Shown piece after piece: positions 37,981 through 50,136 of a DNA stretch of 64,000 bases. Below the pieces are notes generated by a model. It worked only from the letters and a program-made list of their open reading frames with translations. It ran no database searches and had not been told where the DNA came from. Both the position numbers and the translations under genes were made by a program. The stretch's first letter is position 1. Every line of letters starts with the position of its first letter. The stretch comes from Dichomitus squalens LYAD-421 SS1 (Eukaryota; Basidiomycota; Agaricomycetes; Polyporales; Polyporaceae), in contig NW_006766884.1 of assembly GCF_000275845.1 (NCBI RefSeq), forward strand, positions 1,078,193 through 1,142,192, in the 5' to 3' direction.

Positions 37981-40900
37981 ATGCGTCGTTCCCTCCGAAT
38001 TGCACGTCTAGGCGTTCGCTCTGCGTCAACTGCGACTCAGACTAAGGTGCGTGAAACATGGTCATGTGAAAAAGGGTGATATCTCACTCCTTTCAGCCCA
38101 AATGGCAATATGACGCGCAAGCTGGTCCGTCCACTGGAGTCCCTCAAAGCAGGAGCTGGGCGAGACCACCGGAAGCGCTTCCCAAGGCTGGCAGGACCCT
38201 TTCAGATGGTAATTCTGACACCTCCATTCCCCGGAAGCGTTCCTGGCAACGTCCACAAGCGGGGCAGTCGGGCTTGAAGGACCTCCCCGAAACCATCCAC
38301 GCGCGCACCGCGAGAGATAGGCCGCCAGCCCAACACTTGCCCTCTGAGAGTAGAGAACCTACTCTATCCTCGTCCAGGAAACCTCGGATGGAGCGCACTG
38401 GTCCGCTAGGCCTCGACAACATCCTTCGTTCAGACCGCGTCCAGAAGGCGTCCACTGCGCTTGAGCAAGGAGCGAAGACCGCGCGTACAGACGAGTCCGA
38501 GGACACAGCTCAGGTTAGGGGATCGGAAGGTCAGCGTGGGAAGGCGCATTCGTCATTAGTGTGGACCCCTGGGATGGATGCGGGCGAAAAGCAGGACTAC
38601 CGGAATCGGCAGAGACGTTCCCAGTTCAAGGAGCGAGGCTCGCTCATGTCTCGTCTGGGTCATGACCTAGAGGATTTAGACCACTCGAGGAATTCTCGTA
38701 CTCCTGTTCAGGTGACCGCGAAGGAGAAGGAGAAGACAGCAAAGGCTCCGAAAGTTGCCAAACAGGCGCATGTGGACGTCTTCATCCCTTCTGTGGTTTC
38801 AGTTGGCAACCTAGCAAGGTTACTCAGAGTCAAACTCGGTACGTTACAAATCTCCTTGTGGACAGTGAGTGTATTCTGAGCCGGATATATCCGAAGATAC
38901 CCTACTGCGGAGGATGGCCAGGGTTGGGATGGAGTCCGAGGCTTCTCACGACCACAGTAGGCCGGTCAATTCTGGCTCGACGAACGTGTGTTCATCTTTC
39001 CATAGTGCTGACATCCGAGTATGCGTCCTTGTTGGCTTTGGAATTCAACCGGAATCCAGTCGTCAACGATGAGGCTGCATTCGACATCTATCCTCCGTGA
39101 GTCTGAGCCGTTTGCTATCTCTCACAACGTCCATGACACCTGCGCAGGCCTCCCCACCCAGAGCCGACCACCCTGCCAGAACGCCCACCGGTGGTTACGA
39201 TCATGGGGCATGTCGACCACGGCAAGACCACACTGCTAGACACCCTGCGGTCAACATCCGTGGCGAAGGGTGAAGCAGGAGGGATCACCCAGCATATTGG
39301 CGCATTCTCAGTTCCTGTTCCAGCCAGCGGGAGTAGCTCAGGATCGACACGGACCATTACCTTCCTGGACACTCCAGGACACGCTGCGTTCTCCGCGATG
39401 CGAGCTCGTGGCGCCAGTGTGACGGATATTGTGGTGCTCGTGGTTGCCGCTGATGATGGCATTATGCCGCAAACACGCGAAGTCCTTGACCTGGTGAAGA
39501 ATTCCAAAGTCGGTCTCGTCGTGGCGATCAACAAGGTCGACAAGCCTGGAGCTGACATTGTGAGCTATTTCCGCGTAACCCGCCAGGCGGCGCTACTCTA
39601 AGAAAATGGTGGCATTGAACGCTATTTCCTGTAGACCAAGGTCGAACATGCGTTGCTTGCTGAGGGTGTGCAACTGGAAACCTTCGGCGGAGACATACCT
39701 TCCGTTCCTGTGTCTGGGCTCACCGGTCAGGGCCTTGACCAGCTAGTCGAGACTATCTCTGCCCTTGCAGAAATGCAAGACCTGCGTGCTGAGCGTGAAG
39801 GGATGATTCAAGGCTACGTGCTCGAGTCCAAGGTCACTAAGGGTCTTGGGTAAACTCTCTCTCGAGGTTGTAGACACGCATTTCGCTGACAAAGTCATCG
39901 TTAGGCCCACCGGTACTGTGCTCGTGCTACGAGGGAATCTGAAACCTGGTCAACACCTGATCTGTGGTACGACCTCCGCAAAAGTCCGCCTGCTAAGCGA
40001 CTCAAATGGCAAGCCCGTGAAGGTGGCCTATCCAGGAATGGCTGTGACGGTGTCGGGGTGGAAGGAGCTTCCAAATGCCGGCGACGAAGTTCTTACGGGA
40101 TCTGAGTCGGACATTAAGAAGGCACTGACGAATCGAGCGCGTAAAGCCGAGATGGAGGCGGCTTTGGTCGATCTGGAGGCTATCAACGAGCACCGGCGCA
40201 CCGAACGCGAGAAGCGCGAGGCCGAGGAAGATACGGATAAACCCAAGACCGCCTCGGAGCCCCAGGGTCCCAAGGAGCTCCGCCTGGTTATCAAGGGCGA
40301 TGTCAGCGGGAGTGTGGAGGCTGTCGTGAACGCGCTCGAGGTAATCGGAAACGATGTCGCCCGCACGAAAATCATTGCTACAGGTGTAGGGGACGTGACA
40401 GAGTCGGATATTATGCGGGCTAAAGCTGCCGAGGGTGAGCAACATCCATGAACTTTGGTATTCGCTTATCTGCGCCACTGCATGCCTAAAGTTCTTTTGC
40501 ACTGTTAGGCATGGTCATCGCGTTCTCCGTCAAGGTCCCGCGCGTAGTGGAGAACGAAGCTGCATCGCAGCACGTTCCCATTGTGTCGTCATCCATCATC
40601 TACAAGCTTATGGACACCGTCACACAAAAGGTCATCGAGCTTCTCCCGCCGATCGTTGAGAAGCGCGTGACGGGTGAGGCTACCGTGCTCCAGCTGTTCG
40701 ATATCAGCCTCAAGGGCAAGAAAACGACACAAGTTGGTGGCTGCAGGGTCACAAACGGTGTTGTGGACAAGAGCAAGCTCGCTCGTGTGGTGCGTAACGG
40801 CGAGATCATTCATGAAGGTGAGTCCGCATGAGTTCCACATTCCGCGTTGTCCTAGATGATGGATCGCGATATATACGCTGCAGCCCAACAGAACGGTGCA

Positions 40901-41118
40901 GCGCTTGCCGTTTCCTCGTTACTTATCGTTGTCATCTGAGCTTTACTGATGGCCTTGCGGTTGCAGGTCGCTTGGATGCCCTGAAGCAGCACAAGAAGGA
41001 TGTGGTAGAAGTTGGGAAGGGCATAGAGTGCGGCATGAACCTTGCTGACTTCAACGACCTCCGCGTTGGTGACATCGTCGAGATGTATGAGGAGGTTCTA
41101 TCGCCGGGTAAACTATGA
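37981..41118 (+). CDS. IFM1: mitochondrial translation initiation factor IF-2
   Basis: Exons 37981-38046, 38097-38838, 38897-38956, 39006-39096, 39148-39559, 39635-39849, 39905-40434, 40509-40817 and 40967-41118 give 858 aa. The first exon encodes an Arg/Ser-rich, acid-free presequence ([16 protein letters not shown]), so the target is mitochondria. A long basic linker follows, then the IF-2 N-domain ([33 protein letters not shown]), the G domain ([18 protein letters not shown]) and domains II-IV ([62 protein letters not shown]). It binds GTP and brings formyl-Met-tRNA to the mitoribosome. The acceptor before residue [11 protein letters not shown] (GAAG) is not a typical TAG/CAG, but it restores the family sequence. 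Confidence 0.95.
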
Positions 41119-41381
41119 TACATTAGTATAATCTTACTCTCTCAGTCGCTTAATGGTTAAGTACACCTGGCTTGCTCGTACCAGGTCTAGAATACAGATG
41201 CATAGACGCATAGATCGACCGTGCCATTGTTTATTATGCATTATACACATCGCTCCTCCACACTCCACACTGAATGCTGCGTAGTCCGTTGGTGGGCTGC
41301 TGTACATGGTTATGATTGACATTGTATGCTCGTGCGTATACGATCATGAAGCTATCCCGACCCCTTATCCATAGCGCACGC

Positions 41382-42881
41382 TCACGCGCGTGCCCTGTTG
41401 ACGTCATCCAAGACGAGCTCCTTCGCGCCAATCGTGCCCGTCCGACCGCCGACCCCAAAGGTGAAGTTAATGTTACCCAAGTCCCGGTCCGTCTTCTCGA
41501 GCAACGTCCAACTGCGGTTATCCTTCTTCTTGAGCTTCAATTCCACCTGGGTTAAAGTGTCGGTGTCAGTATGCACGTCAACGCCAGCGGTCTAATAAGC
41601 GTAGGCGACGGCGGCTGAGGGCACGCCACCGGCTACCCACGTACCTTCGTGCCGTAAAACTTGAAGGATGACGCGTCCACGTCAACGGGGCCCCAGAGCT
41701 GGAGCGTCTTCCGGAAGCGCTTTGAGTCAGGGAGGTAGATGTCAAGGAAGACCTGAGGGATAGTGTCAAGACTGTGATGCCGAATGTGCATGTCATAGAC
41801 GCACCTCGGTCTCCTGAATTTTGATGGTGCTCGCCTCCGGGTCAGCCTTCTTTGCGAAAACCGAGGCATGGACCTCGCTTGGCGTCTGATAGTGGTCAAT
41901 TCGACACTGCGTGAACTCTTCCTGCTGCTGCGTTCACGGAAGGCATGTCAGCAGACCGTGAGCACGGGGACCAAGGGTGGTGGGCGTGGGTGGGCGCGAC
42001 GCCGACCACACACCGGGGATCAACGGGCACCCGGATAGCTCACCGTGTTGGCCTTTCTCTTCGGGACGAAGACGTGACTGCCCTTCGTGCAACCCTCGAT
42101 CTTGAGGAACTCGTCGAACTCGAGGACGCGTCGCTTGCAACAGAGGTAGCCCTTGGCCACAGTGAGGACGGGTGCAATGGACTGGTCGGGTCTGCTCTGC
42201 AGACGTACCTTGCTGCCTTCGTGGAAAATGGGCTAGACGTCACGAGTTAGCGGTTAGTCGACGGCATAGGAGCGAGGAAGACACAAATAGGTTGGAAGGG
42301 AAGCACGCGACTCACCGGTTTGGGGTGGTACGTGCACTCGCTTGCTGCCCCGCCCTCCTTGCGATGCAAGTCGTCGTTCTCATACACCACGTTGCAGCCT
42401 TTGTGTCTGCACGTTGTTCCTGGAGGTACGCTCGCCTCCAGATCATCCTCTTCCTCCTCAAATTTAGTGACCACCGCCTCCGACACCGATTTGGAGCCTG
42501 GTGTGGACGTGCTTGAACCCGCGGGTACAGACGAATAGGTCTCGGCGGCGCCTGAAGAGGAGGTCATCGTGAGATTGACCTGGGGCGCGGCCTTGGGTGG
42601 CGGGGCCTGGGGTGCCTCGTCGGTATGCTGGCCTGTGGTACATCCCTATGAAACATCGATCCGGAGTCAGCCTTGGGCTCGCGGGAGTGCAACGCGAGGC
42701 ACACCTGAATCGCCATGAACTCATCGAAGTCTAGGACAGGCTTGTTCACGTCAGAGCAGCAAGACCACGACTTGAGGCCCTCGTGGAAGATGGGTGCACC
42801 GGGGTGGTATGTGCAGCTGTCCGGGCCATTGTTCTCGGGTTCGAAGTCCTGGCCGCACCCCTTGTGAGTACAGCGGACCAT
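41382..42881 (-). CDS. CHORD- and CS-domain cochaperone (CHORDC1/RAR1 type)
   Basis: Exons 42881-42705, 42627-42316, 42232-42209, 42151-42044, 41927-41805, 41752-41645 and 41546-41382 give 338 aa. CHORD1 covers residues ~1-59 (MVRCTHKGCGQDF, SCTYHPGAPIFHEGLKSWSC, DFDEFM). A Ser/Pro linker follows, then CHORD2 (TTCRHKGCNVVYE, ECTYHPKPPIFHEGSKG, RRVLEFDEFLKI) and a CS/p23-like domain at the C-terminus (VFLDIYLPDSKRF, FYGTKVELKLKKKD, TDRDLGNINFTFG). CHORD-CS proteins are Hsp90 cochaperones; plant RAR1 and animal CHORDC1 are examples. The third exon is a 24-nt micro-exon encoding PIFHEGSK inside CHORD2. For the last intron an alternative acceptor at TTATTAG would add 15 residues; I chose the one giving KVELKLKK. 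Confidence 0.92.
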
Positions 42882-45800
42882 AACTGTGTGGATGTTCGAG
42901 ATAAAGGTGTGCTCTCAGTGTGTGTCGAGTGCAAGTACGAATTAGAGCAGAGACCGACCTTTGGGACGCGGCTTGGATCTGGCAGTGGCAGATGAGCCAG
43001 TCGCGATCGAAGATACCAGAAATTGCACGCGCCTCCCGCACGTGACCCGCGCACCTCCACTCAAACGCGTCGCGACGCGCTCCCCGCCTCTTCCCCCGAC
43101 GCCCGTCGCCCGCCCTCCGCACCTCCGACACCCCCGACACATCCGCCAGACGAGGCCCACGTTGTCGCCCATATATATCGCACATACTGCGAATGAGGCC
43201 TCTCAGCCTGTTCGTAAATCTCTCGCTATCCCGGGCCGGTCGAGTCGTCGGCATATGGTACTACTGCCTCTCTCCTCTAAGGTTGGGTCATACCACATTC
43301 CAACAGGCATGTCCCTGGCCCTCCCTTTCATTTAGGGCGAGTGCAGTGACAAGCCCTTGGTACCACTAAGCATCCAGGGACGTGCGCAGGTCATGAAGCA
43401 GTCATTAATCTTGTGTCTTCTAAGTCCACAAAGAATTCGTAGATTCTACGCCCTCAATCCGCCCTGATACGTTTTCCTCACGCGGATTCTTGATTTCCAG
43501 ACGGACGGCTCTTCCCCTCTTCTCCCGTGTGGGCAGCGAGCCTCCGCTGGGTCTCGAAACTGGACTGGCTGCGTGCTCTGTAAGCGCAGAAGGCCGGAAA
43601 TGATCCTAATCCCCCCTGTCTGTCTTCACAGAGTTTGAGGGTGTCGAGCTGCCGTACGCTGACATAGCTGGCTCGTTGCTCCAGACCAAGTTCATGAAAG
43701 GTGTGAAACAGCCAAGACGTCGTCCAGGTGCCGTGAAACGCGGAAGTCGATGACGCGACGTGCTCGAGGTGCCTCAATCCACGAAGCTACATGACCCCTT
43801 TTCAGGTCGGACTCAATAGGAATAGGCCAAAACCGACGTGAGCTTGGAGGTGAGACGAGGCTGCCTGCGCGCCGCGCCTTGAGGCCAAGCGGGGCGCTGG
43901 GCCTTCCCAAGTCGCGCGTGGGATTCCAATTCTTGGTGTCTTCTAAATATCGAATGCGTTGGAGAATATATGGTCGACTTCCTCTTCCATCTTTTAACGA
44001 CTGCGCATGCCTGCGCCCGTATCATTTGCGTCGTTTCACCGTTCTCTAGACTAGGCAAGGGGTGAGGAACCTCAAACTCGTGTTGCCATCGTGTTTGCAT
44101 TCCCCCGCCCTCCGATCTCCTGTGCGGACATGCGACCAGTCAGGAGCTTTCCATTGCTGTACAGACTCTCTACGCCCTTGTCTCCAGGCTATCGAGCGGC
44201 CTGGATAGTGCCCGCATCAGCTGCGGTCTGGCGTCCGACTCTGGCCATCGTGAGGCTTCTTTCCCCGATGCTGCTAATCGCCTGCTTGTTGGGGCCACCT
44301 GTCACAGTCTAGCCCTTCCTCCCTTCCGGATGCAACGATGCCACCCTGGAAGGCGGTAGCCGCCCCCCGCTCCGTGAGGGCATCCACGTCTCTCCTCCGT
44401 CGTCTTGGTGGACAGAAATATATTATTATATGTGACCGTTCGATTGACTTCCGACGCAGCTCCGCGACGCTCCGGCACCGTTGCCAGCACTCATTGCCAG
44501 GCGGGGACGCAGCACTACCCATCTGGACGTCGCCGACCTTCCGGGATCCTCGACAGCGCTGGGGAGGAGCTCGGAGACGGAGCGGAAAGAGGGATCACGT
44601 TTCCAGTCGGGCAAGCGCACTTCCATTGTCGTTGCCGAACGCCACCTCCGAATCTCTAGGAGATCTGGGGATCTGCACTCGTCCCATGACGGCTGCGGCC
44701 GGAGAATTTGCCACTGCGAGGTCGCGATATCTACCGGTCAGCGGTGGCGCCTATTCCGCCAATCAGTGGGCGTAAGTATGGTCTCCGGATGTCACGCCTA
44801 GAGGCCTGAGTAGCGATGGAACCCGTTCTGCTCGACTGCGCCGTGGCTGACGGGTCCTCGATATCATTCTGAGGGGAGTACACCCCATGCATCCGCCAAT
44901 TCTGTGATATCTCGGAGACGGCAGAGGACACGCATGACAACACAAGGCTCCCGCGACGATGAAGCACGGGCACATAACCTCGGGTCCCCCACTCGCATAC
45001 TTCTTCATATCCCTCCTCAGCCACCACGATCAGAGTGCCTGATGATCTGCCGCGACGCATAGGCTAACCGCTAGCGGTTTGCATCTCCCAGCTTGGCGTA
45101 TTCTCGCGGCGAACGGTCATCGCTGGGCCTCCAGTTTTAGTGCAGTTCTGGCATCGTCACGAGGCTGGCGCAGTAGGATTGACCTCTTATAGCGCGAGAT
45201 TCACCTTCGCTCTCTCACAGGTCCGAGGGTCTCTCGAGGCACTGTATTCGCCATTGGAGTGAGCATGTCATATTGACGGACGAATGGTCACATACTCCAC
45301 ACCCTAGTATTCCCGCCCAGCCCGAAGGACAGACCTACTCCTCCGGCCTGAAACATCATAGGCAGGATCCGAAAAGGCAAACGTCCTGGTGAGTACCATT
45401 AAGGCATTCTACGCAGCGTGATCGCCGCGATAACCTGGACCTTAGCAATAGTGACAGCAGGCACCCGTGTCTTCGCAAGGATACACAGGCTCATCGAGCG
45501 TCGTCTGCCATTGCATCTCTAGGGTGCTGGAGCGTTATGTCGGCTAATCTCTGTCGAATTTGGGATGAACCTCGACAGTCCATGAGATGAGCAGATCACT
45601 ACGAGCTGCTCAGAGAGTCACTAGCCAGCTAGCCAACGCTGGGGCGCCGGCGGCTCCAGCACTGCTCGTACCGTGGCGAACCTAATCATTCGTGGCGAAG
45701 CGCGTGACTGTTGTGACCGCCACACACATATGGTTCGTCACAGTCATGCAGTCTAGCGGCCCTAGTCCATGGCTCGTCGAGTCCGATTTGCCCGTACTGG

Positions 45801-46341
45801 TTTCATTCTCTCAAGTCAGCCAGCATAATTCTATAAAGGACTCCCCGGTATGTAATGTGATGATCGAGAAGCTCTCGTGCACTCTATGCACAGTACATAA
45901 GGCGCGCCATCCGGATTCTCCCGCCTGTGCGGCTCGGAAGACTTCTTAAGCGTTGATCTTCTCTTAACGCCACACGTTGTGCAGCAGAAGGGTCAGCAGG
46001 CATGCTAGCTACGCCGACTCCTTGCTGCGTTTGTGGTTTGTGGGCGCGAACACGAGCCTGGCGGTGACCACTGGTATGCGTCGAACGCTTGGCAGGGTCG
46101 GGCAGCATCCGAAAGGCAAGGCACAATACGTCGGCTTCTCGTCGCATCTCTTCCTCTCTACGTAGGCAAACGTTAGACACCCTTCCTCACGCGTTGACTG
46201 CGCGAATGTCCCTTCCATTGAATGTTGAGTCTGGGGCTGCAACGGCTGCGTATGATCATCTGTGGCCTTCTGACTTCCATTCACATACATGAATGTCCAA
46301 CACGGGGCGTGCGCAGGCAATGCGGCTCCCTCTAACGGACG
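42882..46341. other. gene-poor stretch, start of the accessory island
   Basis: About 3.5 kb lacks a gene I can support on either strand. Base composition is less GC-rich and less codon-like than to the left. Frames are short, with abundant stop codons, Arg, Ser and Cys. It may be decayed repeat sequence. I searched by eye for terminal repeats, poly-A tails and RT or transposase motifs and found none I would defend. The first ~350 bp are the promoter of the CHORD gene. Confidence 0.4.
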
Positions 46342-47659
46342 CTACGATAGACCCGGTCCAAAGGCTTCCCACGCGAGAAACCCGACGCCCCAAGGGCCCA
46401 CACGCCCCAAGGTTCGCAAGGCAGTATTCAGACGCCGGCGCATCCGCGAAGGCGAAGGGTCGTGGTGAGCGTGCGCGGGGCTCGTAAAGAACGACAGCAC
46501 GCCGTCTTCGCGGGCTTTGTGCAGGATGATGCCCGCGATCGAACGCTGGTGTTGCACGGGCGCGAGCCGGTCGTGGTGGACCGCTCGGCGCATCGCGTCC
46601 CAGGGGCGGCTGAGAATCTCGTACGATAGTCCCGCGATCGCGCCACCTGTGACGAGCGTGGCGGCGTGCACGACGCGCGGAGTATGTCTGCGGACGGAGT
46701 GAACGCGATTGTCGGACTCAGACTCGGAGCCCACCACGACCTGGGGTGCACGGTCGAGCAGGGCTTGCGACGTGGCCTTCGCCTCGATCGCACACCGGCG
46801 CGTCACGTCGAATATGGCGAAGAAGGCGGCAAAACCTGGCGCATGACCAGGAGGCGTCTGATCAGAAAAGGGTTCGCTGACATGGCGGTAGTAGTACGTA
46901 CCGCAGATGTCCTTCGCACAGCCCCAGCCCCAGCCTTCCCAGCCACGGCCAGCCATCTCGCCAACCTCTCGCATCCAGTCGCGCACCTGGCGCGCCTCCC
47001 GCAATTGCTCAGAAGGCGTCATCGGGGTCGTGGGTTTTGTGATGAGGAAGACCTCCTTCCATGCGTCGCTCCAACCAGTCGCCCGGGATGTGCCCTCGAG
47101 CGCGAAACGCATGTTCTCAGCGGGCGCGGCGACAAGGGCTTGCGCGCCTCCTGCGCAGGCTCCTGAGAGCGCTGCGAGGGTGGTCGGATGGGAGGCGAGG
47201 TGGGGCTCGAGGCAGCTGGACACTTCGGAGTATGTAGACCATAAGACAACCCCGAGAAGCCCATTGACGAGCATGGGAGGCACAAAATGCTTGGGAATCA
47301 CAGACCACTGGTGACCGGTCACTGTAAGCTCGGCACGGGTCGGGATGGAGGTTAACATGAAGGCAGACTTACACCATGTTCCTTTACGAGCCATGAGATG
47401 TACTGGGGCGACAGCGATTGTCCATGGCTATCCGCGAGTCCTCGTAACGAATGCCATCCGCTGACTGTACATTGATTGGCAGGTGGGTGTTCATTGGGAG
47501 CAGATGCGCGTCGTGATGACAGAGCGCACCTTTAGACGGGCGGAAGAGTCTTACAGGTCTAGAGAAGTACAGAGCCAAGCTGCGGGCTGCGGTGCGAGCA
47601 ATGGCGGCATAGAAAGAGTTGGACTGCTGCTGCACGACATTGTCATCTTTGGCCGACAT
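46342..47659 (-). CDS. divergent mitochondrial carrier (SLC25) family protein
   Basis: Exons 47659-47530, 47464-47373 and 47307-46342 give 395 aa, longer than the usual ~300. Three carrier-type signatures are spaced about 100-130 residues apart: SRPVRLFRP (degenerate, R instead of D/E), APAENMRFALEG (PxExxR) and SRPWDAMRRAV (PxDxxR). Each follows a hydrophobic helix. GGAIAGLSYEI and SGACAGGAQALVAAP are typical carrier odd-helix sequences. The substrate is unknown. An insertion (GRGWEGWGWGCAKDICG region) and a His-rich segment near the C-terminus (PAHAHHDPSPS) are unusual. The first intron phase and second donor (GGT/GTAAGT) were chosen to keep KEHGWSVIPKHF. It is the only clear gene in the island 42900-52000. 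Confidence 0.8.
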
Positions 47660-48449
47660 GCAAAGGCGGGAGCATCAACCGCTGTGAGATGTGCGAATGC
47701 GTCCCCGGCACCCAAGCGTCTACTTCTGGCGGCCAAGGCGCCCACGTACACCGTGACTCGGTGTGACCGTCGATCGTCCGCTCCGCTAACACTAGCAAGC
47801 TGCGGCCATATTGCAAAATCGTACTTGTTCCGCTCTCAACCTTCGATGCGACCACCGCAACTCGTCCTTAGGCAGTATATGGCCAGCGTAGCGGTAACTA
47901 TCCTGTGTGGATCCCAAGAATCAGCTCTGTGAGGCTCTAGATTCTAATTGAATTTGCTTATCTGGCCCACCATGCGACGCTTCGCCGCGGCGCTTAGCGG
48001 AACTTGCTCCTGATCGGCCTATGAGAATCTTCCACGCTGGTTCTGCCTTCCTGCGAACGGCCGGAATTTACCTCATAGTGTATACATGCTCACCTCGAGC
48101 TCACCGATAGGCCGGCCGTACATGAATATTTTTATCGGAAATCTGCCTCACGGAGCGTCTGGCAGTGTACACATCTTCATTTGGCTTGCCCACATGAGAG
48201 CCCATGTACCGAGCACGAGGTAATATGCGGCTGATAGTATGTTCCCCGCATATGCGGTAGTACTTGAAAGACAGCAGAGGCCCCGATCAATGATTCGCAG
48301 TAATATTCATGTATTTATCGTGCACGGAGTGTCCTACAGCCTGTGTCGAACTGGGCTCTTCGATTCTCACATGATTTGTGATTGTAGCAACCGCTGTCCG
48401 GTTCCTGAAGAAATACCATATATGAATTGACAGCTAACTGCAAAAACAT
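47660..48449. other. gene-free stretch left of the repeat cluster
   Basis: About 800 bp are lower in GC than the housekeeping block, with no supported gene. The left end is the promoter of the carrier gene. A frame on plus at 47483-47932 overlaps that promoter and looks spurious. No repeat is seen until 48450. Confidence 0.4.
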
Positions 48450-48521
48450 AGAGCGTTTGGGTCCGCTCTGTGCGCGCGTGCCTTGTTTGGCCACCTGCCT
48501 GAAATAGTAGGACAGGGCGCT
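48450..48521 (-). repeat. inverted repeat, left arm (72 bp)
   Basis: This arm, from AGAGCGTTTGGGTCCGC to CAGGGCGCT, matches the reverse complement of 48914-48985 with only about four differences and one short indel. Its outer side (48425-48449, reverse strand ATGTTTTTGCAGTTAGCTG) also matches the sequence found at 49699 onward. So a longer repeat family member is present here, uninterrupted. Confidence 0.8.
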
Positions 48522-48913
48522 CAATGCACGAGCACATTGACGTCGGTGCGAGTTGATGCGCGCCAATGCTCTACAATGCATCGTGACCAAGACGTCTCAA
48601 AATACATCCCCAGAACTCAATGCGAAGGCACGATGGCTAGGAGGAATGTAACTTGGGGGTAGTTGGGGAAGAATGTAAGTTGTATATCCAGGTATCACCG
48701 TTATGTGATCTCAAGCGCTTATCTCACGTCACGGGGTTCTCAGCGAGCAGTAACTTTTCGTTCGCGAAGGCTGTGATGGCGAGGGTACTCATAACGCAAC
48801 TGTCCCGGATGCAGACGAACGCAGCACATCCATTTTCGTTGCGTGTAGAGGTTCAAATGCTGATGTAAATGTAGGGGATGCGAGAAGGGCAAGGTAGAAC
48901 CAGTATGTCTTCA

Positions 48914-48985
48914 AGCGCCGCTGCCTACTGTTTCAGGCAGGCGGCCAAACAAGGCACGCGCGTACAGAGCGGACCCAAACGCTCT
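48914..48985 (+). repeat. inverted repeat, right arm, interrupted by a TIR element
   Basis: This is the second copy of the 72-bp repeat, in the opposite orientation to 48450-48521. Directly after GCTCT it is broken by ACTAG and a TIR element, and the repeat resumes with ATGTTTTTGCAGTTA at 49699. Comparison with the uninterrupted arm shows the insertion point. Confidence 0.75.
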
Positions 48986-48990
48986 ACTAG

Positions 48991-49692
48991 CATGACCCCA
49001 GAAGCTACGACCCATAACGTATTTCATGGATATCTCCCTCCGTTCCTCTCCAATACATTTCAGACTTCGCACACATCACTTGCATCCTGGACAGTACATA
49101 TGGGTGAAATATGAAGAAAATTGGTGGAGGTTTGCATTGAGCATCGCGGAATTACACGTCTGACCCCAGAAGCTACGGAAAAGCGCCCATAGATTGTCAT
49201 GGATGGTCACAATGCCGAAGACTGCCGATATAAACACCGCTGTTATCAGTCGTTTGATAGCGAAGTTGGCCGGGGCAACATTGTCGAAGCGCTCAGATTG
49301 AAAGTCAGCTTTATCTCGGTCAGTGGCTGAATGTCACGCTCGAGAGACCTCTTCCTATCTTTCGAATACTGCAACCCGGAACCCTTCGGAGACTGAACAA
49401 GAAAGTTTATTGAGAATGTTCAGAACACTTTGCGAAGTTACAGAAAGATCGGCGCTGCAGATCTTTTTGTGGCAGCTCACCAAGGTCAGTAAACCCTTGA
49501 AACCCTACTGAGATTGACTTGTATCGGGAGCAAATCCCTTCCGATTTCCTTCTTTGTTTTTTACAATGATATTTTTGAAGTACGTCTTCTCGCGTGTAAC
49601 CCGTGCACACTTTTTGACAGGGAAATGCGAGAACTGGAGGTGTGTCAGTAGCTTCTGGGGTCAGGCGCTTAATCCGTAGCTTCTGGGGTCAC
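48991..49692. mobile_element. ~700-bp TIR element with ACTAG target duplication
   Basis: It begins with (CA)TGACCCCAGAAGCTACG and ends with the reverse complement CGTAGCTTCTGGGGTCA(C). Direct 5-bp copies of ACTAG lie at 48986-48990 and 49693-49697. Subterminal extra copies of the 17-bp motif occur at about 49163 (forward) and 49647 (reverse). The inside holds a 62-codon frame (49323-49511) with no known domain, so it is likely non-autonomous. I cannot assign a superfamily. A 5-bp duplication and short TIR are compatible with several DNA transposon groups. Confidence 0.65.
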
Positions 49693-49733
49693 ACTAGTAT
49701 GTTTTTGCAGTTATGTAGCTGGAATCGAACGGG
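49256..49733 (+). repeat. 478-bp block, identical to 50137-50614
   Basis: Position for position, offset by 881, this block is identical to the one on the other side of the N gap, including the right end of the TIR element. Both blocks abut the gap. The most economical reading is an assembly overlap that was not merged. Confidence 0.85.
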
Positions 49734-50136
49734 NNNNNNNNNNNNNNNNNNNNNNNNNNNNNNNNNNNNNNNNNNNNNNNNNNNNNNNNNNNNNNNNNNN
49801 NNNNNNNNNNNNNNNNNNNNNNNNNNNNNNNNNNNNNNNNNNNNNNNNNNNNNNNNNNNNNNNNNNNNNNNNNNNNNNNNNNNNNNNNNNNNNNNNNNNN
49901 NNNNNNNNNNNNNNNNNNNNNNNNNNNNNNNNNNNNNNNNNNNNNNNNNNNNNNNNNNNNNNNNNNNNNNNNNNNNNNNNNNNNNNNNNNNNNNNNNNNN
50001 NNNNNNNNNNNNNNNNNNNNNNNNNNNNNNNNNNNNNNNNNNNNNNNNNNNNNNNNNNNNNNNNNNNNNNNNNNNNNNNNNNNNNNNNNNNNNNNNNNNN
50101 NNNNNNNNNNNNNNNNNNNNNNNNNNNNNNNNNNNN
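49734..50136. other. 403-bp run of N, assembly gap
   Basis: The sequence is unknown here. Because the flanks are identical, the true gap length may be negative. If so, this 403 bp plus one 478-bp copy would not exist in the genome. Confidence 0.98.

Noticed and set aside
41547..41644. Extra coding exon of 15 residues in the CHORD/CS gene
   Set aside because: An in-frame acceptor (TATTAG) makes it possible, but it would insert HTDTDTLTQ into the conserved CS strand YGTK-VELKLKK. Intron is preferred; RNA-seq would decide.
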